In this document: positions 1 through 7,538 of the stretch, in pieces
Numbering within the stretch: position 1 is the stretch's first letter
Layout: each line of letters begins with the position of its first letter
Assembly (NCBI GenBank): GCA_018661145.1
Contig: JABJIU010000059.1
Span: 1 to 19,689, forward strand
Length of the DNA stretch: 19,689 bases
DNA from: Pseudomonadota bacterium
GTDB taxonomy: Bacteria; Pseudomonadota; Gammaproteobacteria; Arenicellales; UBA868
Reading direction: 5' to 3'
The notes under the pieces: generated by a model
Told to the model about the DNA's origin: nothing
Database searches by the model: none
Seen by the model: the letters and a program-made list of their open reading frames with translations, nothing else
Position numbers and translations under genes: made by a program

Positions 1-2855
1 AGCGCGGTTCACTGCCTTCCACCCGATTCGAGGTGCTCGCTGAAACAGAACAACTTGACGAACTCGTGGGCCTCTACCGCGGCCGGGTGCCTTTTGAGGC
101 AAGCGCCCAGGCTCGGGGTGTCCTGACCGGCTCTCTGGGAAATTTCAGGGTTGACGATGTCGTGATCAGCGCATCGGGCGAGCATGGGAGTCTGTCTGCA
201 AATGGCTACTTAGAGAGGCTGGGCGGCACCACAAAACCCTGGATCGAATTTACGGCCAAGGCTGAGACTCAAAAGCTTGGAGATTTTGCGAAGTCCTACG
301 GGATTAAATTTCCCTATACCGGAACCGGCAGCGCAGTTGGTGAGATCCGCGGTCATCCCAAGGATATACATGCGCGCAATCTCAAGATCCAGTTGATTAC
401 GGAGGCAGCGACGATAGAGGCCAAAGGCAGCATAGGTCCGTTTGGAAAAGCGGTTCAATTCGATGTGCCGTTCAGGATCGATGCCCGGGATCTTTCCAAA
501 CTTGCCGAGCCACTTCACGCGACCCTGCCCACGGGCCTTAAAGGTCAAGCAGCAGGGCGACTGGTAGGGATGCCAAAAGCGGTTGATGTCAGCGATATTA
601 AACTTAATGTCACATCAGAGCTTATCGATGTGAGCGCCCGTGGCGTCATTGGGCCCTTGGGCGCGTCAGCGGTTTTCAACATGCCGTTCACTGCACAATC
701 TGGCGACTTGGCGGCGCTCGCCAAAGCTTTTGATTTGGATTCACCGTTCGGCGGGGAGGTCGGGTTTTCTGCTGTGCTGGCGGGAACCGTTGACGCCCTG
801 GATCTCAACGGGGTATCAGTGCAACTCGATAATGACTTTGGCCGTTTCGGATTGAATGGCCGTGTGGCGTCTTTAGGTCCCGATGCCGAGTTGGAACTAG
901 ACATCGACGTCGCTGTTCCTGATGTAGCCCGCCTGGAACCGGTCCTGGACTGGCCGCTGGATCAGTATCCAGGCGTGGGTCTTTCAGGCAGAGCCAAGCT
1001 GCTGCGCGAGGAGGGCCAGCTGCGACTCTCGGGCGTCGACGGCAAGATCAACGGGAAGGGGATCCGGTCAGGTCGGTTCTTCGGTCAGTTGCCGGACCTC
1101 ACGCACCTCGCCAGCGGATCGATCACGGTTACTCTTGCAGTGGATGATCTCGGTCAGTTTACCGGGCCGCTTGGATTGGTGACTGCAGCAGCGCTCCCGG
1201 CGAGGCTGTCAGCGAATGTCGTGGGGGCCCCGCAGCCGGGGTCACCACTCTTTGTCGTTTTTGACGGTGTCAGCGATGATATGCAACTACAGATAAATGG
1301 TCAGGTGAGGCCCTCGGATAAGAAAACGACTTTTGACCTTAACTCGCATTTTCAGGCCGATGATATCGCCAAGGTGAGCAAGATCTTCGGACTGGCTATT
1401 CCTCTGGATGGGCCGCTCTCTTTGGAGACCGAGTTGCGACATGATGCATCACAAGACGCCAAAACGGTGAGCGGTACCGTCCGGATGTCGTCCAACAACC
1501 TCAACGCGGCGGCACAAGGGATCTTTTCCTGGCCTCTGCGAAGCGGCAATCAAGTGAGCTTGCAATTTGAGGCTCCGTCGCTAGCGCATCTTTCGCGATG
1601 GTTGCCTGGCGATTACCTTGATCCCGGCCCTTTACGCTTCAAGAGCAACTTCCGGATCGATGATGAAAATGTGCCTTCTGGTTACTTTGCCGCGACACTG
1701 GGCGACAATGATCTTTCCGGTGATGCCAGGATTCAGGGTATCCATTTGGGTAAGTTCCCGGAAATCTCCGTGAATCCGGGAGAACAAATCCGCATTGCAG
1801 GGAAGTTCGACTCGTCCCGCTTGAATCTGCTGGAAATCTTTCCGCCCCGTAAGAGGCCCCGACAATCGGCTGAATCCACGGACGCGCTATTCTCGAATGA
1901 TCCCTTGTCCGTAGACTGGCTTCAAAAGTTTGACCTTGATATCCATCTTCAGGCCGATGAGTTGGTGACCCGGGGGTTCGAGGCCGAGGATCTTAGTACG
2001 GACATTGCGATTGTCGACGGGGTATTGGATATCAGCGCCCGTTCCGGAGAGTTTTCCGGCGGGACCTTCAGAATGGATATTGGACTTGATTCGAGGAAGA
2101 TGCCCTACGCCACCGACTTCAGATTTGATATCAACGGCCTTGTTCTGAATCGCGTGCCCGCGCTTAAGAATGTCAAGTTGCCTCTAGCGGGCGCAGTTGA
2201 CGTTGGGGTCGATCTTTCCGGAAAAGGCGTGTCGGCAAAAGAGATTGTGTCCACTGCTTCGGGATCTCTGCTTGCCCGCGGGGTCAATACCTACATTCCG
2301 GCAAGCGGTCTTGATGTTCTGACCAATTCGATCTTGGCGCAGGTGCTGAATATAGGCAATTCGAAAAAGAAGTCCGACTTTCACCGCCTAGACTGCGGCC
2401 TTCTCGGCTTTAGGGTCGTTGACGGTATCGCGATGTCGCAAGATACGATTGCCCTTAAGACGCCAGATGTGACTTATTTGATCAGAGGCGGTTTCAGTTT
2501 CAGGGATGAGTCAGTGGTGTTGTTGATCAATCCCAAAGCCCGTAAGGGCTTTGGGATTTCTGCAGCCAATCTCACCAATTTCTACCGGGTGGGCGGGACT
2601 TTGCTGAAACCGAAGATTGAGGCAGACCTCGAAGGGGTCCTGAAAACTGGGCTGACCTGGGGTCTCGCAGCGGCAACCGCAGGGGCGACGGTCCTGCTTC
2701 AAGGCCTTTTTGATAAGTTTACGGGCGGCGAGGATGTCTGCGGGATGGCCGATAAGAACCTGCAGAAACTGCTTGCCGAGAATCCCGAATCGGTGCTTAA
2801 GATATGGAAGCGGTTACAGACCGTAGAAAGTCCAGATAGCGAAGCAAAGCCCTGA
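1..2855 (+). CDS. AsmA-family envelope protein, 5'-truncated by the window edge
   Basis: AsmA-like proteins are long, beta-rich, inner-membrane-anchored periplasmic proteins linked to outer-membrane assembly and lipid transport. The frame is open from base 3 to the stop at 2853-2855. A GTG at 33 is only the first start-like codon in the window. AsmA proteins begin with a membrane anchor and none is seen here, so the true start lies upstream. About 950 residues are visible. They repeat modules with the pattern 'GxIGPxGxxxxFxxPFxxxxxDLxxLA' (near residues 130-160 and 205-235, counted from base 33), typical of AsmA/TamB-like strands. The AsmA C-terminal region follows: 'LDCGLLGFRVVDGI' near residue 785, then a strand ending 'LINPKARKG' near 832. 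A hydrophobic Gly/Ala stretch lies near 870-890. There are no catalytic motifs. The family call is fairly sure; the exact role is not. Confidence 0.8.
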   Translation, partial: RGSLPSTRFEVLAETEQLDELVGLYRGRVPFEASAQARGVLTGSLGNFRVDDVVISASGEHGSLSANGYLERLGGTTKPWIEFTAKAETQKLGDFAKSYGIKFPYTGTGSAVGEIRGHPKDIHARNLKIQLITEAATIEAKGSIGPFGKAVQFDVPFRIDARDLSKLAEPLHATLPTGLKGQAAGRLVGMPKAVDVSDIKLNVTSELIDVSARGVIGPLGASAVFNMPFTAQSGDLAALAKAFDLDSPFGGEVGFSAVLAGTVDALDLNGVSVQLDNDFGRFGLNGRVASLGPDAELELDIDVAVPDVARLEPVLDWPLDQYPGVGLSGRAKLLREEGQLRLSGVDGKINGKGIRSGRFFGQLPDLTHLASGSITVTLAVDDLGQFTGPLGLVTAAALPARLSANVVGAPQPGSPLFVVFDGVSDDMQLQINGQVRPSDKKTTFDLNSHFQADDIAKVSKIFGLAIPLDGPLSLETELRHDASQDAKTVSGTVRMSSNNLNAAAQGIFSWPLRSGNQVSLQFEAPSLAHLSRWLPGDYLDPGPLRFKSNFRIDDENVPSGYFAATLGDNDLSGDARIQGIHLGKFPEISVNPGEQIRIAGKFDSSRLNLLEIFPPRKRPRQSAESTDALFSNDPLSVDWLQKFDLDIHLQADELVTRGFEAEDLSTDIAIVDGVLDISARSGEFSGGTFRMDIGLDSRKMPYATDFRFDINGLVLNRVPALKNVKLPLAGAVDVGVDLSGKGVSAKEIVSTASGSLLARGVNTYIPASGLDVLTNSILAQVLNIGNSKKKSDFHRLDCGLLGFRVVDGIAMSQDTIALKTPDVTYLIRGGFSFRDESVVLLINPKARKGFGISAANLTNFYRVGGTLLKPKIEADLEGVLKTGLTWGLAAATAGATVLLQGLFDKFTGGEDVCGMADKNLQKLLAENPESVLKIWKRLQTVESPDSEAKP
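2529..2558. repeat. Perfect 13-bp inverted repeat, 4-nt loop, inside the AsmA-like gene
   Basis: The left arm AATCCCAAAGCCC (2529-2541) and right arm GGGCTTTGGGATT (2546-2558) are exact reverse complements around the loop GTAA. The repeat encodes the NPKARKGFGI segment of the AsmA C-terminal region in frame. No T-run follows on either side, so it is not a standard intrinsic terminator. Confidence 0.85.
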
Positions 2856-2904
2856 AATTCGGGCGTTGTTCTCCAACTCCCGAAAGCGCTTGAGATAAAG
2901 AATT

Positions 2905-3237
2905 ATGCTTAAAGAATTTTCGCAACTGCTTGGCCCGTTGAGACTGGCGCTCGCGCTAGTGCTGGGGATTTTGTCGGCGCTCGCGCCTTTTGCGCTTGCG
3001 CCCACCAGTTATGAGGGATGGACCTTTGTGACGACAGTGATTGTTCCTGCCCTTGTACCAATCTTTTTTTTCGTGACACTGCTTGATGTCTTGATGAGTG
3101 CGGTATTTATGTCCTCCAGCACCGGCGAGCACCGCGCTAAGCACCGAAAAGTACTGATTACCCAGTCGGTGCTGGTCGGACTCCTGACGATTGCCTGGCT
3201 ACCACTTTTCTGGCAAGTATTGAATCCGGCGGGATGA
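2905..3237 (+). CDS. Small integral membrane protein of unknown function
   Basis: This 110-residue protein is not recognised as a named family. It has three strongly hydrophobic segments, at about residues 10-33, 40-68 and 88-107. They are separated by a short loop with Pro and Gly and by a basic hydrophilic loop near residues 70-85 (EHRAKHRK). A three-helix inner-membrane protein is therefore likely. There is no signal-peptide cleavage site and no catalytic motif. The gene starts 49 nt after the AsmA-like stop, so the two could be co-transcribed, which would fit an envelope role. The start ATG at 2905 has only a weak upstream purine stretch. It converges on the cyclodeaminase-family gene, with 12 nt between the stops. 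Confidence 0.65.
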   Translation: MLKEFSQLLGPLRLALALVLGILSALAPFALAPTSYEGWTFVTTVIVPALVPIFFFVTLLDVLMSAVFMSSSTGEHRAKHRKVLITQSVLVGLLTIAWLPLFWQVLNPAG

Positions 3238-3249
3238 GTCGAGGCTTCG

Positions 3250-4200
3250 CTACACCGAGGCACACCGACTTTGAATGTGTCTCGCGGTCATGAGATCCAG
3301 ATGACCTCCGCCTCCATTCTTGAAAAGTGTGATGTCTTCGGGACTCTTCCGGCCCTTTGTGCCACCACACAGCTCGTAAAGATCCGCGAGTACGTCGTCT
3401 TCAGTAATTACCCCGGCTTCCATCGGCATCACCAACTCACCGATTTCGCCGATGGTGGTCTTGCGTGAGTCGACGAAAAGCCGTGCCCGGCTCATCGCTT
3501 CATTGTCCGCTTCTCGCATATCCCTGCGAAAAGCGCCAACGAGATCAAGGTGTGTGCCCGGACTCAGCCAGTCCCCCCGGATCAGCGGCTCAGATGTCAT
3601 GGTGGCGCAACAGATGAGGTCAGCCCAACCGACTGCCTCGGCCAGGTCGTGGGCGGTCTCGACATGACGCTGCTTCGCCAGCGTTTCAGTTAATGCATCG
3701 CGCCGGCCAGCGGAGCGGTTCCATATCCGGACGGTCTCGATCCTCGGATGGACGGTACAGTGGGCTTCAATCAGATAGGGAGCCATGGCGCCGGCACCCA
3801 CCATCAGTAACCGGCGGCAGTCAGGACGAGCCAACAACTTGGAGCCGAGCGCTGAGTCCGCGGCAGTCTTGAGGTAGGTCAACGCGTTGCCATCAATAGA
3901 ACGCACGGGGACACCCGTGATGCCGTCAAAAAGGATGTAGGCGGCATGTATTGCTGGCAGATCCTGCGATACATTGGCGGGAAAAACGCTCGCGATCTTG
4001 ACGCCAAGGGCCGCGCCCCCTTGCCAGGCGGCCCGAATCAGGCAGTAGTCCTTGTCCATTTTTCCAGGTTGCTCCAAAAGCATGTCCCGAAGATCGGCGG
4101 GGGTTTCCCGGTGCATGCGGGCGAGATCATCGACCAGTGGTCCGAAACCAACGCGCGCGAATATGTCTGCGGCGTTAATGTGAAAGGAGTGGGAAGTCAT
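3250..4200 (-). CDS. Ornithine cyclodeaminase / mu-crystallin family protein
   Basis: Members of this NAD(P)-dependent family include ornithine cyclodeaminase, alanine dehydrogenase (archaeal type), delta-1-pyrroline-2-carboxylate reductase and ketimine reductases. From ATG 4200 the protein has 316 residues, close to the usual 310-330. An upstream frame extension to 4332 is ignored because it overlaps the divergent gene and shows no family similarity. Visible signatures are GVKIASVFPAN with the substrate-binding Lys near residue 68, the Rossmann loop GAGAMAPYLIEA (135-146), the acidic HLDLVGAFRRDMREAD region (218-232) and the C-terminal ITLFKNGGGGHLDLMTA, where many members have KSxGxAxxD. 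The start lacks a clear Shine-Dalgarno sequence. The gene diverges from the deacetylase/MttB pair, suggesting shared control. Substrate cannot be read from sequence; an imino-acid reductase acting on a proline- or betaine-derived compound is one possibility. Confidence 0.85.
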   Translation of the reverse strand: MTSHSFHINAADIFARVGFGPLVDDLARMHRETPADLRDMLLEQPGKMDKDYCLIRAAWQGGAALGVKIASVFPANVSQDLPAIHAAYILFDGITGVPVRSIDGNALTYLKTAADSALGSKLLARPDCRRLLMVGAGAMAPYLIEAHCTVHPRIETVRIWNRSAGRRDALTETLAKQRHVETAHDLAEAVGWADLICCATMTSEPLIRGDWLSPGTHLDLVGAFRRDMREADNEAMSRARLFVDSRKTTIGEIGELVMPMEAGVITEDDVLADLYELCGGTKGRKSPEDITLFKNGGGGHLDLMTARHIQSRCASV

Positions 4201-4294
4201 GGAGAAATGCTTTTGCCTGTAGGAGAGCTTTAGTTTAGCCTCTTGCCTCACGGACAGTGCGCGTGAAATCTTTAACTCAGTATCGGAAGAATCA
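4201..4294. promoter_or_regulatory. Divergent promoter region between the cyclodeaminase-family gene and the deacetylase/mttB-like pair
   Basis: The 94-bp gap separates two divergently read genes and must hold both promoters unless these lie inside coding sequence. A -35-like TTGCCT occurs at 4243-4248 on the plus strand, but no good -10 sits at the right distance. GGAAGA at 4285-4290 is a usable ribosome-binding site for the ATG at 4295. No convincing operator palindrome was seen. Confidence 0.35.
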
Positions 4295-5227
4295 ATGAGC
4301 GGCCCAGACCCATTGGCGCAGGACCTTGCCAACCGGTGCGGATTGGCGCTTTTGTATCACAGCACGTTTGCGTCTCCGCCACCGCTCCTGGGTGACGCGT
4401 TGCATAACGTCTCACCGGAGGATCTTTTTCGTCAACTGGAAACCCTGTCGCGTTCTTTTCATTTTGTATCGGTTGACGAATACTGCACGGCCCGGGACCT
4501 TAAGGGTCTTGCAACCATAACGGCAGACGATGGTTATCAGTGTGTTCTCGATGAGGCCTTCGGTGTTTTTGAGGCGCTACAGATACCGCTGGCGATTTTC
4601 GTGAACCGCTCGTTCATGGAGACCCAATTGTTCTGGCGTGACAAGGTGCGCTGCATCATGGAGCGCGGGCGTGTCGAGGCATTCGAAACCCGGTTTGCCA
4701 GAGCCTTTCAGCGTGATCCGGGGCAACCTTTCTATCGCTATACCAAAGATCCAAGAAATAACAGCATCAGGGTGGTAGAGATGCTTGATGCCTTTCTTGA
4801 GGATGAGCCCGCAATCGATGAATACACCCAATACTACACACAGTTGGGTCAAGGACTTAAAGTCCATCCGCTCGTCAGTTATGGCAGCCATTCGGTCAAT
4901 CACTATGTGCTGTCGTCTTTAAGCGAGGATCAACAGTGGTGCGAAATAGATGAGAACTATCGCTTTCTGGAAACGTTACCCGGGGTATATCGAACCCGCG
5001 TTTTTTCCGTTCCGTTCGGGGGAAACTGGGATTACAATGACGCCACCAGCAGACTGGTGGCGGATGCCGGCCATAGTGCGATGTTATTGAGCCGCGGCGC
5101 GGTGCAGCGAAACGACGCTTGCCATGACGGCCTGCTGCCGATGGTCGACCGGGTGATGCCGAGGGATGCAGAAGTACCTGCTTTTCTTGCTGACCTGCAA
5201 ACACGGTTGAGTCGGAAAGGGCGATAG
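4295..5227 (+). CDS. Polysaccharide deacetylase (NodB-fold) family protein, cytoplasmic
   Basis: The NodB fold removes acyl groups from N-acetylated sugars or hydrolyses related C-N bonds using a divalent metal. Here the metal-site motif TFDDGY appears as TADDGY (Asp78-Asp79), and the His pair as SHSVNH (His199, His203). PFGGNWDY (240-247) fits the following catalytic region. The 310-residue protein has no signal peptide or membrane helix, so it should act in the cytoplasm. The distance between the Asp pair and the His pair is about 120 residues, against roughly 50 in compact NodB enzymes, so an insertion of about 70 residues lies there, including FWRDKVRC at 113-120. The gene ends 29 nt before the MttB-family gene, suggesting an operon. 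That context points to a small-molecule or non-wall substrate, but this is inference. Confidence 0.8.
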   Translation: MSGPDPLAQDLANRCGLALLYHSTFASPPPLLGDALHNVSPEDLFRQLETLSRSFHFVSVDEYCTARDLKGLATITADDGYQCVLDEAFGVFEALQIPLAIFVNRSFMETQLFWRDKVRCIMERGRVEAFETRFARAFQRDPGQPFYRYTKDPRNNSIRVVEMLDAFLEDEPAIDEYTQYYTQLGQGLKVHPLVSYGSHSVNHYVLSSLSEDQQWCEIDENYRFLETLPGVYRTRVFSVPFGGNWDYNDATSRLVADAGHSAMLLSRGAVQRNDACHDGLLPMVDRVMPRDAEVPAFLADLQTRLSRKGR

Positions 5228-5256
5228 TTTCAAGCAACACGATCGGGGAGAATCGG

Positions 5257-6819
5257 GTGGCAAAGAAATCTAGTCGAATGGGTGGCCGGACTGCCCGCCA
5301 GGCGCTGCGGGCAGCACCAATACCCGAAGACGAAAGACCAGTCCGGCCCGGCCTTCAGAGCGGCCGCTATCAACCGCTGACCCAGGATCAAGTCGAGCAG
5401 ATTAACGAAGCTGCGTTGACGACACTCGAAACCATCGGTTTTGCTAATGCGTTGCCATCCATCATCGAGCACGTGACTGCGGCCGGCGGTACCTTCACCG
5501 AGGATGAGCGTCTCCTCATTCCGCGGGCACTTGTAGCGGACGCTTTATCCCGTTGTGCAAAGAACGTTACCTTGCACGCTCAGGATCCTCGCCATGACCT
5601 TGACCTCAGCGGCAGTCGTACCTATTTCGGGACCGCAGGCGCGGCGGTACACATCGTCGATACCGTCAAGCGTGAGTATCGCGAGTCGATGTCGCAGGAC
5701 CTGTACGATGCGGCACGGATCGTTGATCAAATGGAGCATATTCATTTTTTCCAGCGCTCCATGGTGTTACGGGATATCGAAGATCCTGCCGAGATGGATT
5801 TCAACACCTGTTATGCCTCTATCGCGGGCACTACCAAGCATGTTGGCACGAGTTTCGTTGACCCGGCCCACGTGCACCAGGCTATCGATATGCTTGAGTT
5901 GGTCGCCGGCGGTGAGCAGGCGTGGCGGGAGCGGCCCTTTGTGAGTTGTTCCTGTTGCTTCGTCGTTCCGCCGATGCGCTTTGCGGAGGACGCCTGCCGG
6001 GTGCTGGAGGCGTGTGTAGAGCGTGGTATGCCGGTTCTGCTGCTGGCGGCGGGGCAGGCCGGGGCGACCAGTCCAGCGTCACTCGCAGGTGCGGTGGTGC
6101 AGGAAGTGGCTGAGGTTCTGGGTGGGCTGGTTTACGTCAACCTGATCAAGCCGGGGCATCCAGCGATCTTCGGTACATGGCCTTTTGTTTCGGACCTTCG
6201 CACTGGGGCCATGAGCGGGGGCAGTGGTGAGCAGGCAGTATTGATGGCGGCCTGCGGCCAGATGGGCCGTTATTATGATCTGCCGACGGGGATCGCTGCA
6301 GGGATGGCGGATGCCAAACTCCCAGACGCACAGTCCGGCTACGAAAAAGGGTATACGAATGTACTGGCCGGTCACAGCGGGGCTAATCTGATTTATGAAG
6401 CCGCTGGCATGCAGGGGAGTCTGCTCGGATGCTGTCTGGAAAGTTATGTTATTGATAATGACATGCTGGGCGCGATTAACCGCACCATTCGTGGTATCGA
6501 GATTACCGAAGAGTCGCTTTCGGTCGAAACTATCCGTGATGTTTGTATCGATGGACCCAGCCATTTTCTTGGCCACAACCAGACCATGATGCTGATGCAG
6601 CGGGATTATGTCTATCCGGAGGTCGGAGACCGACTCAGCCCAAAAGAGTGGAATGAAAAGGACAGACCCGATCTGCTTGAAGTAGCGCGAGCAAAAGTTG
6701 CGCAGATTCTGTCGAGCCCGAGGCCCGCACACCTTTCTCTGGAAGCTGATCGGGAGATCCGGGACCGCTTTCCGGTTAGGCTTAGTGAGCAGACCATGGG
6801 TGAAACAGAATCCGCCTGA
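5257..6819 (+). CDS. Trimethylamine methyltransferase (MttB) family protein, non-pyrrolysine
   Basis: MttB-superfamily enzymes move a methyl group from a tertiary or quaternary amine to a corrinoid protein. Known non-pyrrolysine members act on glycine betaine (MtgB), proline betaine (MtpB) or carnitine-type substrates. This 520-residue protein begins with GTG at 5257, preceded six bases away by GGGGAG (5245-5250). It has the basic N-terminus, GRYQPLT (37-43) and LETIGFANA (57-65) seen in proteobacterial members. The barrel signatures include VVPPMRFAEDAC (236-247), AGQAGATSPASLAGAV (265-280), FGTWPFVSDLRTGAMSGGSGEQ (within 305-326) and ADAKLPDAQSGYEKG (351-365). The frame has no internal amber codon, so no pyrrolysine. 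A Cys cluster, CSCC, is at 231-234. No corrinoid protein or methylcorrinoid:THF methyltransferase is in the window. The substrate is unknown. It converges on pdxH. Confidence 0.88.
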   Translation: MAKKSSRMGGRTARQALRAAPIPEDERPVRPGLQSGRYQPLTQDQVEQINEAALTTLETIGFANALPSIIEHVTAAGGTFTEDERLLIPRALVADALSRCAKNVTLHAQDPRHDLDLSGSRTYFGTAGAAVHIVDTVKREYRESMSQDLYDAARIVDQMEHIHFFQRSMVLRDIEDPAEMDFNTCYASIAGTTKHVGTSFVDPAHVHQAIDMLELVAGGEQAWRERPFVSCSCCFVVPPMRFAEDACRVLEACVERGMPVLLLAAGQAGATSPASLAGAVVQEVAEVLGGLVYVNLIKPGHPAIFGTWPFVSDLRTGAMSGGSGEQAVLMAACGQMGRYYDLPTGIAAGMADAKLPDAQSGYEKGYTNVLAGHSGANLIYEAAGMQGSLLGCCLESYVIDNDMLGAINRTIRGIEITEESLSVETIRDVCIDGPSHFLGHNQTMMLMQRDYVYPEVGDRLSPKEWNEKDRPDLLEVARAKVAQILSSPRPAHLSLEADREIRDRFPVRLSEQTMGETESA

Positions 6820-6868
6820 CAGCAGCGCGGTGTTCAGCCTTGTAACGGCTTAAGGGCAGGCTTACAGG

Positions 6869-7510
6869 TCAGGGCGCAAGCCGCGCGATCACCCACTCTC
6901 CGCTGGCATCACGGGTATATTCAAACCGGTCATGCAGTCGATCAGACTGACTCTGCCAGAACTCGATGCTTTCGGGTTCAAGCCGGTAGCCACCCCAGAA
7001 CGAGGGAAGCGGCACCTCGCCGGAGGCAAACTTTTGTTTTACCTCCTGTAGTTTGGATTCCAGCATTCCCCGGGCGGATATCACACTGCTCTGATCCGAT
7101 GCCCAAGCACCCAGTTGGCTGCCCCGGCTGCGGGTAAGGAAATATTTCAGCGATTCACTCGCCGTAATCTGTGAGACCGGGCCTCGGATGATCACCTGAC
7201 GACCGTGCCGTACCCAGGGAAACAGCATCGCGGCGTGGGGATTCTCCTCCAGATCTTTAGCTTTGCGACTGGTGTAGTTGGTGAAAAAGACAAAGCCCTT
7301 GGCATCATAAAGTTTCATCAGCACTGTGCGTACGCTCGGTACCCCGAGGCCGGAAGCGGTTGCCAGACTGACGGCATTGGGTGCGTCAGGGTCCACTGAA
7401 CAGATCTCAGAGAACCAGCGCTCGAACTGCTGGATTGGATCCTTCGCCATAGTGTCGGGGTCAAGCGACCCTTGAGAGAAATCCTCCCGGATATGTTCAG
7501 GCAGCGTCAT
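6869..7510 (-). CDS. pdxH: Pyridoxamine/pyridoxine 5'-phosphate oxidase
   Basis: PdxH is a cytosolic FMN enzyme that oxidises pyridoxamine- or pyridoxine-5'-phosphate to pyridoxal phosphate with O2. The 213-residue length is typical. Clear family segments are RTVLMKLYDAKGFVFFTNY, SRKAKDLEENP, MLFPW, GSQLGAWASDQSS, the PLPSFWGGYRL stretch and the C-terminal RLHDRFEYTR...RLAP, which carries the substrate-binding Arg and His residues and the RLAP end seen in Escherichia coli PdxH. It starts with ATG at 7510, 28 nt after the stop of the double-thioredoxin gene, and so is probably the last gene of a fumarase-thioredoxin-pdxH transcript. It converges on the MttB-family gene. Confidence 0.96.
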   Translation of the reverse strand: MTLPEHIREDFSQGSLDPDTMAKDPIQQFERWFSEICSVDPDAPNAVSLATASGLGVPSVRTVLMKLYDAKGFVFFTNYTSRKAKDLEENPHAAMLFPWVRHGRQVIIRGPVSQITASESLKYFLTRSRGSQLGAWASDQSSVISARGMLESKLQEVKQKFASGEVPLPSFWGGYRLEPESIEFWQSQSDRLHDRFEYTRDASGEWVIARLAP

Positions 7511-7538
7511 GGCGCCGGATCCAGTCGCACACAGCCCA

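Noticed and set aside
2858..2884. TTCGGG / CCCGAA dyad after the AsmA-like stop as a terminator
   Set aside because: A 6-bp stem with a 15-nt loop and no T-run is too weak to call.
4201..4332. N-terminal extension of the cyclodeaminase-family protein to 4332
   Set aside because: It would overlap the divergent deacetylase start, and the extra 44 residues do not look like the family. ATG 4200 gives the normal length.
6079..6732. 217-codon minus-strand open frame inside the MttB-family gene
   Set aside because: The MttB frame is continuous and conserved across this stretch; the antisense frame shows no family features.
5257..6819. Pyrrolysine-containing MttB
   Set aside because: The frame has no internal TAG and reads through to a normal stop at 6817-6819 with full family length.
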